A stretch of DNA of 64,000 nucleotides from Costus lasius. Taxonomy: Eukaryota; Streptophyta; Magnoliopsida; Zingiberales; Costaceae. Positions 59,349 through 64,000 of this stretch are shown here, one piece after another (within the stretch, counting starts at the first letter, position 1; each line of letters opens with the position of its first letter). The stretch spans positions 33,309,565-33,373,564 of the forward strand of contig CM050451.1 in the NCBI GenBank assembly GCA_027563935.2, given 5' to 3'. The notes below the pieces were generated by a model, which was not told where the DNA came from, searched no databases, and was given only the letters and a program-made list of their open reading frames with translations. Made by a program: the position numbers and the translations under genes.

Positions 59349-59359
59349 ATCTCCCACTT
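59349..59359 (-). promoter_or_regulatory. Element G polypurine tract
   Basis: Minus-strand AAGTGGGAGAT abutting the 3' LTR. Confidence 0.9.
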
Positions 59360-59368
59360 GCACTTAAT

Positions 59369-62300
59369 CTAATGGTTGAGAAATCTCAAACCCATATTAT
59401 TACAGTGCTTCTCATGCTTCTGCTGCGCCAGAGGCTTGGTAAGTGGGTCTGCCAGATTGTCATCTGTATGAACCTTGCATATTTTGATCTCGCCACGATC
59501 AATGATCTCCCGGATCAAGTGAAACCGTCTCTGTATGTGCTTGGACTTCTGGTGCGACCGCGGTTCCTTTGCTTGTGCAATTGCTCCAGTGTTATCACAG
59601 AAGATAACCAAAGGATCAGCACTCGAAGGAACGACACCAAGTTCTCTCACGAACTTACGAATCCACACTGCCTCCTTAGATGCTTCCGAGGCTGCAACAT
59701 ACTCGGCTTCTGTTGTGGAATCAGCAACAGTTGACTGTTTGAAACTCTTCCACACCACTGCTCCACCATTCAAGCTAAAAATATAGCCTGACTGCGATCG
59801 GAAATCATCCTGGTCCGACTGGAACGAAGCGTCAGTATATCCCTCTATACTGAGTTCTTCCTGACCACCATATATCAAGAACATATCTTTGGTCCTCCGC
59901 AGATATTTTAAAATGTTCTTGACCGCAATCCAGTGCGCCAATCCTGGATTACTTTGGAATCGACTGGTCACGCTTAACCCGTAAGCGACGTCTGGGCGAG
60001 TACACAACATCGCATACATAATGGACCCAATAGCCGAAGCATAAGGCGTATTGTCCATTTCATCTTTCTCAGTCTGTGTTTGTGGACACTGACTCTTCGA
60101 AAGATTCAGACCATGTCTGACTGGAAGATATCCACGTTTAGAATTCTCTAAATGGAATCTCTCCAGGACCTTATCGATGTAAGTACTCTGGCACAGCCCG
60201 AGAAGCCTCTTAGATCTATCCCGGTAGATCTTCACACCTAGTACATAGGCTGCTTCTCCTAAATCTTTCATCTGAAAACATTTTCCTAACCATGCCTTAA
60301 CAGCATGCAGTTCAGGAATATCGTTTCCAATGATTAAGATATCATCGACGTAGAGGATTAGGAATGTAATTACGCTCCCACTAAACCTCTTATATACACA
60401 CGGGTCATCCTCGTTCTTGATGAAACCAAACTCAGAGATTGATTCATCAAAACGAATGTTCCAGCTTCTTGATGCTTGTTTCAGCCCATAAATGGACTTC
60501 TTTAACTTGCATATTTTATGACGATCTGATGGATTAGTGAAACCTTCCGGTTGTGTCATATACACATCCTCGTCCAGATTTCCATTGAGGAAAGCTGTTT
60601 TCACATCCATCTGCCAGATCTCATAATCGTAATATGCTGCTATCGCGAAAAGAAGCCGAATAGACTTAAACATGGCTACAGGTGAGAAAGTTTCATCATA
60701 ATCTAACCCGTAGATTTGTTTGAAACCTTTCGCAACTAGCCTGCCCTTATAGGTAACCACGTTACCATCCATGTCAATCTTCTTCTTGAAGATCCATTTA
60801 CAGCCTATAGGGATTACTCCCGGAGGCGGATCAACCAAATCCCAGACTTGGTTATCTGACATGGAGTCCATCTCGGCTCGCATAGCATCAAGCCATCTAG
60901 CTGACTCCGGTGCACTGACCGCATCCGCATAAGTTAGGGGTTCATCATTTTCAATGATATAGACTCCGTCATAGCGCTCAGGCTGTCGACGGATCCTTCC
61001 CGATCTTCGCGGTTCCCGTGTTATTTGAGCCTCAGGTTGTTCAGTAACCTGTTCTACCGGCTCAGGCTCATCCAACTGTGCTTGACTACTTTGTCCTTCC
61101 TCTGGATTCTCATCCAGCTTTATTTCTCTCCCACTGGCCTCTTGCAGAAGAAATTCCTTCTCAAGAAATATGGCCGTCCGAGCAACAAACACCTTGTTCT
61201 CTTTGGGATCGTAGAAATAATAACCCTTCGTTTCCTTAGGGTAACCGACAAAGATGCATTTGTCAGATCTGCTCTCTAGTTTCCCAGAGGCGAGCTTTTT
61301 GACATAAGCCTCGCAACCCCAGATCCTGATAAATGTCAAGCTAGGCTGTTTCCCATACCATAACTCATATGGCATCTTTGAAACTGCCTTGGATGGCACT
61401 CGGTTTAGTACCTTTGCAGCTGTTTCCAGTGCAAAACCCCAAAAGGAATATGGAAGAGTAGCCTGACTCATCATAGAACGAACCATATCAAGTAACGTTC
61501 TATTTCTCCTCTCGGACACACCATTCCACTGCGGTGTTCCTGGCGGAGTGAGCTGTGAGATAATCCCACACTCCTTCAGATAGTCAGTAAACGTATGACT
61601 CCGGTATTCTCCACCTCGATCAGAACGAAGTGCCTTGATATTTCGGCCTAACTGATTTTGTACTTCATTTTTGAACTCTTTGAACTTGTCAAAAGATTCA
61701 CTTTTATGTCTCATTAAATAGACATATCCATACCTACTGAAATCATCAGTAAAGGTAATGAAGTACTGATAGCCACCTCTGGCATGTTTACTAAATGGCC
61801 CACACACATCACTGTGTATAAGGTCCAGTAAACCTGAAGTCCTTTGACCTTTGTGAGGAAAAGGTGACTTCGTCATTTTACCCATCAAACAAGCTTTGCA
61901 TGTATCAATCTCCTCATAGGAGAAAGATCCCAGCAGTCCATGATCTTGCAACCGCTTAATGCGCTTCTCGTTTATATGGCCTAAACGACTATGCCATAGC
62001 AAGGTGCTGTCATCAGCATACTTGGCTTTCTTATTATCAATGTTTTGTATAGAATTTTCCATGTCCAACATGTATAACCCATTGTTAATTGAACCAGTTG
62101 CATACACAATATTATCTAGAGATAAAACACACTTTGAAATATTGCATTCAAAGGCAAATCCTTTCCTGACAAGAGCAGGAATAGAGATAATATTCTTTGT
62201 GATACTTGGTACAAAATAACAATTGTTTAATTCTAATACAATGCCAGATGGTAAAGTAATGAAATAGTCTCCTACAGCAACAGCAGCAACCCGTGCCCCG

Positions 62301-63262
62301 TTTCCAACTCGTAGGTCTACCTCATGCTGTCCCACCTGCCTTCTTCTCTTGAGTTCCTGCACATTTGAACAAATGTGAACTCCACATGCAGTGTCCAACA
62401 CCCATGATATAGTAGAAGAAGATAACATGACCTCAGTCACATATATACCTGAGCCAGAAGCGATGCTTCCCCTCTTATCTCCTTGGAGCGCTTTACAGTC
62501 CTTTTTCCAGTGACCTAGCTGGCCACAGTGGAAACACCTGTTATCCTTCGACCGCTTCACCTTCTGTTTCAGGGCCTTACTGTAGTTCTTGACAGGGGCC
62601 TTGCCCTTCTTCCCCTTCTTCTTGTTCCTAGAAGGAACCATCAAGACAGAGGTTGAAGGCTTACCCTTCAGAGTTTCCTCAGTAGTCAAGAGCATATTCA
62701 GCAGCTCTGCCGGCGTACAATCGATTTTGTTCATATTAAAGTTAATGATGAACGCATCGAAAGAAGGCGGGAGAGACTGCAGAATAATATCCACAGCAAG
62801 CTCCTGGTTGATGGTATGCCCCAGTTTCTCCAGAGCCTCCTTGTGCCCAATCATCTTGAGCACATGAGCTCCCACTGGGCTCCCCTCAGCCAGTTTGCTC
62901 TGAAAGAAGAGCTTCGTCAGATTATAGCGCTCAGTCCTCGCCTGTGCAGCATACAGCATCTTGAGGTTCGCTATAATCTCTATAGCCGACATATCCTCAT
63001 GCTGACGCTGCAGCGGTGGCGTCATAGACGCTAGCATCAGGCAAGCGACATCAATGCTATCATTGACGTGCTTTTCGTAGGCATCCCGAACCGCCCTTGC
63101 GGCGTTCGGAGCGGGCTGCGGCGGTATCGCCGTCTCGAGGACATACAGTTTCCTCTCTGCCTTAAGAACGATCTTAAGGTGTCCAAACCAGTCAGAGAAG
63201 TTCGGCCCAGCAAACTTCTCCCTTTCCAGTAGGGATCGCACATTGAAGCTCATGGTGTTCAT
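59369..63262 (-). CDS. Gag-pol polyprotein of a Ty1-copia retrotransposon, intact
   Basis: 1,297 residues, uninterrupted. The N-terminal capsid domain (FAGPNFSDWF) precedes a CCHC knuckle at 243-256. The protease active site is Asp290 in WVLDTACG, a DTA variant shared by the family. Integrase has a zinc motif (His424, His429, Cys455, Cys458) and a D485, D548, E584 triad (35 residues between the last two). Reverse transcriptase has YVDD at 971-974. RNase H acidic residues include Asp1144, Glu1185/Glu1187 and Asp1223. The integrase-before-RT order defines Ty1-copia. An extra ATG three codons upstream is an ACG in A, C, D and E, so the family start is probably the second Met (1,294 residues). 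Function is inferred: it would copy the RNA in virus-like particles and integrate the cDNA. Confidence 0.95.
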   Translation of the reverse strand: MNTMSFNVRSLLEREKFAGPNFSDWFGHLKIVLKAERKLYVLETAIPPQPAPNAARAVRDAYEKHVNDSIDVACLMLASMTPPLQRQHEDMSAIEIIANLKMLYAAQARTERYNLTKLFFQSKLAEGSPVGAHVLKMIGHKEALEKLGHTINQELAVDIILQSLPPSFDAFIINFNMNKIDCTPAELLNMLLTTEETLKGKPSTSVLMVPSRNKKKGKKGKAPVKNYSKALKQKVKRSKDNRCFHCGQLGHWKKDCKALQGDKRGSIASGSGIYVTEVMLSSSTISWVLDTACGVHICSNVQELKRRRQVGQHEVDLRVGNGARVAAVAVGDYFITLPSGIVLELNNCYFVPSITKNIISIPALVRKGFAFECNISKCVLSLDNIVYATGSINNGLYMLDMENSIQNIDNKKAKYADDSTLLWHSRLGHINEKRIKRLQDHGLLGSFSYEEIDTCKACLMGKMTKSPFPHKGQRTSGLLDLIHSDVCGPFSKHARGGYQYFITFTDDFSRYGYVYLMRHKSESFDKFKEFKNEVQNQLGRNIKALRSDRGGEYRSHTFTDYLKECGIISQLTPPGTPQWNGVSERRNRTLLDMVRSMMSQATLPYSFWGFALETAAKVLNRVPSKAVSKMPYELWYGKQPSLTFIRIWGCEAYVKKLASGKLESRSDKCIFVGYPKETKGYYFYDPKENKVFVARTAIFLEKEFLLQEASGREIKLDENPEEGQSSQAQLDEPEPVEQVTEQPEAQITREPRRSGRIRRQPERYDGVYIIENDEPLTYADAVSAPESARWLDAMRAEMDSMSDNQVWDLVDPPPGVIPIGCKWIFKKKIDMDGNVVTYKGRLVAKGFKQIYGLDYDETFSPVAMFKSIRLLFAIAAYYDYEIWQMDVKTAFLNGNLDEDVYMTQPEGFTNPSDRHKICKLKKSIYGLKQASRSWNIRFDESISEFGFIKNEDDPCVYKRFSGSVITFLILYVDDILIIGNDIPELHAVKAWLGKCFQMKDLGEAAYVLGVKIYRDRSKRLLGLCQSTYIDKVLERFHLENSKRGYLPVRHGLNLSKSQCPQTQTEKDEMDNTPYASAIGSIMYAMLCTRPDVAYGLSVTSRFQSNPGLAHWIAVKNILKYLRRTKDMFLIYGGQEELSIEGYTDASFQSDQDDFRSQSGYIFSLNGGAVVWKSFKQSTVADSTTEAEYVAASEASKEAVWIRKFVRELGVVPSSADPLVIFCDNTGAIAQAKEPRSHQKSKHIQRRFHLIREIIDRGEIKICKVHTDDNLADPLTKPLAQQKHEKHCNNMGLRFLNH

Positions 63263-64000
63263 TGCTGCAGGAATCTACAACAAGCAAGAACAGCAAGGTC
63301 AGTATCAATGTTCAGAATCAATCCAGGACTTAAGAAAGATTCTTTTCTCACTATTTTGTCTGACTGAAAAATCCAGTAAACAGTCCGAAAGAGTAACACT
63401 CTTTTAGTGAGATGGGATCCAGATTTCATACTTGGTCTCCGCGTCCCACTCAGGCGAGATAAGATGCACAGAGATGACAAGCACTAATTTCTGGTAGGCT
63501 GTCCCAGCCAATCGCCAACCCGTGCGATTCCCCTTCATCTTGGCAATCCAGCAGACTGTGCCAACTGAGTTGGTACAACACAGTCTCTGATCCCAGAGAT
63601 GGCTGCCTCCATGTGCTACCATATGCGCCACATATGTAGCCTACATGGTCAAGCTGACCTGACCTACTCCCTGGACCACCACGTGCTATGCTGAGCAACG
63701 AGAGGGGATAAATCCCAACTCTGTAACACGCAGGTGAAATCCAGCACCGTCTGAAGATAGATGGACGTGCCCACTGAGTGGGTTCAACACGGCTCCAACG
63801 ATAATCAGAAAGGTGAGGTTTCGCGTCAGAAGGCTTATCGAGCTTGATATGTTAGCGTTGGATTTTAACGGTCTTTTATCTTCTTACTATCAGGCATATC
63901 CTATGGCTATAGTAGAAGATAAACTTAAACATGCAATTCTAATTATTAGCAATAAGTAGAAAGCATGATCTTATGTGGTAAAAGCCCATGAACCCTAGTA
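63263..64000 (-). other. Element G 5' leader, partial
   Basis: Non-coding leader homologous to those of A-E, with the T-rich tract ending in AG just before gag (about 63278-63305) and both CTCAG-loop hairpins (about 63557-63577 and 63768-63786). It continues beyond the window. Confidence 0.75.

Larger units (their letters stand above)
57674..64000 (-). mobile_element. Element G: Ty1-copia retrotransposon with intact gag-pol, 5' end outside window
   Basis: Visible parts are the 3' LTR (57674-59348), the purine tract, an uninterrupted gag-pol (63262-59369) and the first 738 bp of leader. The 5' LTR lies right of 64000. It is the only copy of the family here with a complete reading frame and so the best candidate for the enzyme source for the others. 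It sits in the 3' LTR of B. Confidence 0.94.

Overview
The window is plant nuclear DNA made entirely of LTR retrotransposons; I see no host gene, tRNA, rRNA or non-TE coding region. The plant assignment rests on the element types: six related Ty1-copia elements (called A, B, C, D, E, G), a Tekay/Del-like chromodomain Ty3-gypsy element (F), and an old Athila/Tat-type Ty3-gypsy element with a tRNA-Asp-type primer site (H). Such a dense nest is typical of repeat-rich or pericentromeric heterochromatin in a large angiosperm genome. The species cannot be named from this sequence.

Layout, solved from LTR ends and 5-bp target-site duplications (TSDs). H (minus strand; decayed gag and protease, no reverse transcriptase seen) occupies 1-13677 and is split inside gag by A (3148-12302, minus, TSD GGAAG). 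B (plus) starts at 13678 inside the 5' LTR of H. B is split in its RNase H region by C (20770-57085, minus, TSD GATTC), resumes at 57086, and its 3' LTR is split at 57673 by G (57674 to beyond the window end, minus). C is split twice: in integrase by D (24636-33786, plus, TSD ACGTT) and in its 5' LTR by E (38290-56296, plus, TSD TCACT). The 3' LTR of E is split by F (47241-56011, plus, TSD ATTCT). The deepest path is H > B > C > E > F, five levels.

Each copia element is about 9.15-9.23 kb: 1.68-1.72 kb LTRs, an initiator-Met-type primer site, a leader of about 1.8-1.9 kb, and one gag-pol frame of about 1,294 codons (capsid, CCHC knuckle, protease, integrase, reverse transcriptase, RNase H). 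Only G has an uninterrupted frame. A, C, D and E carry one to a few lesions and B carries many, although the LTR pairs are 99.7-100% identical wherever both copies can be compared. This suggests that defective copies were mobilised in trans by an intact relative such as G. F has an intact 1,534-aa gag-pol, but its 5' LTR has lost about 2.5 kb that the 3' LTR retains, so it is probably transcriptionally crippled.

Nothing here is clearly a new biological system. The points most worth a second look are the discordance between LTR identity and coding decay, a nonsense codon shared by two separate insertions (codon 230 of C and E), the LTR-only deletion in F, and covarying hairpins in the copia leader.
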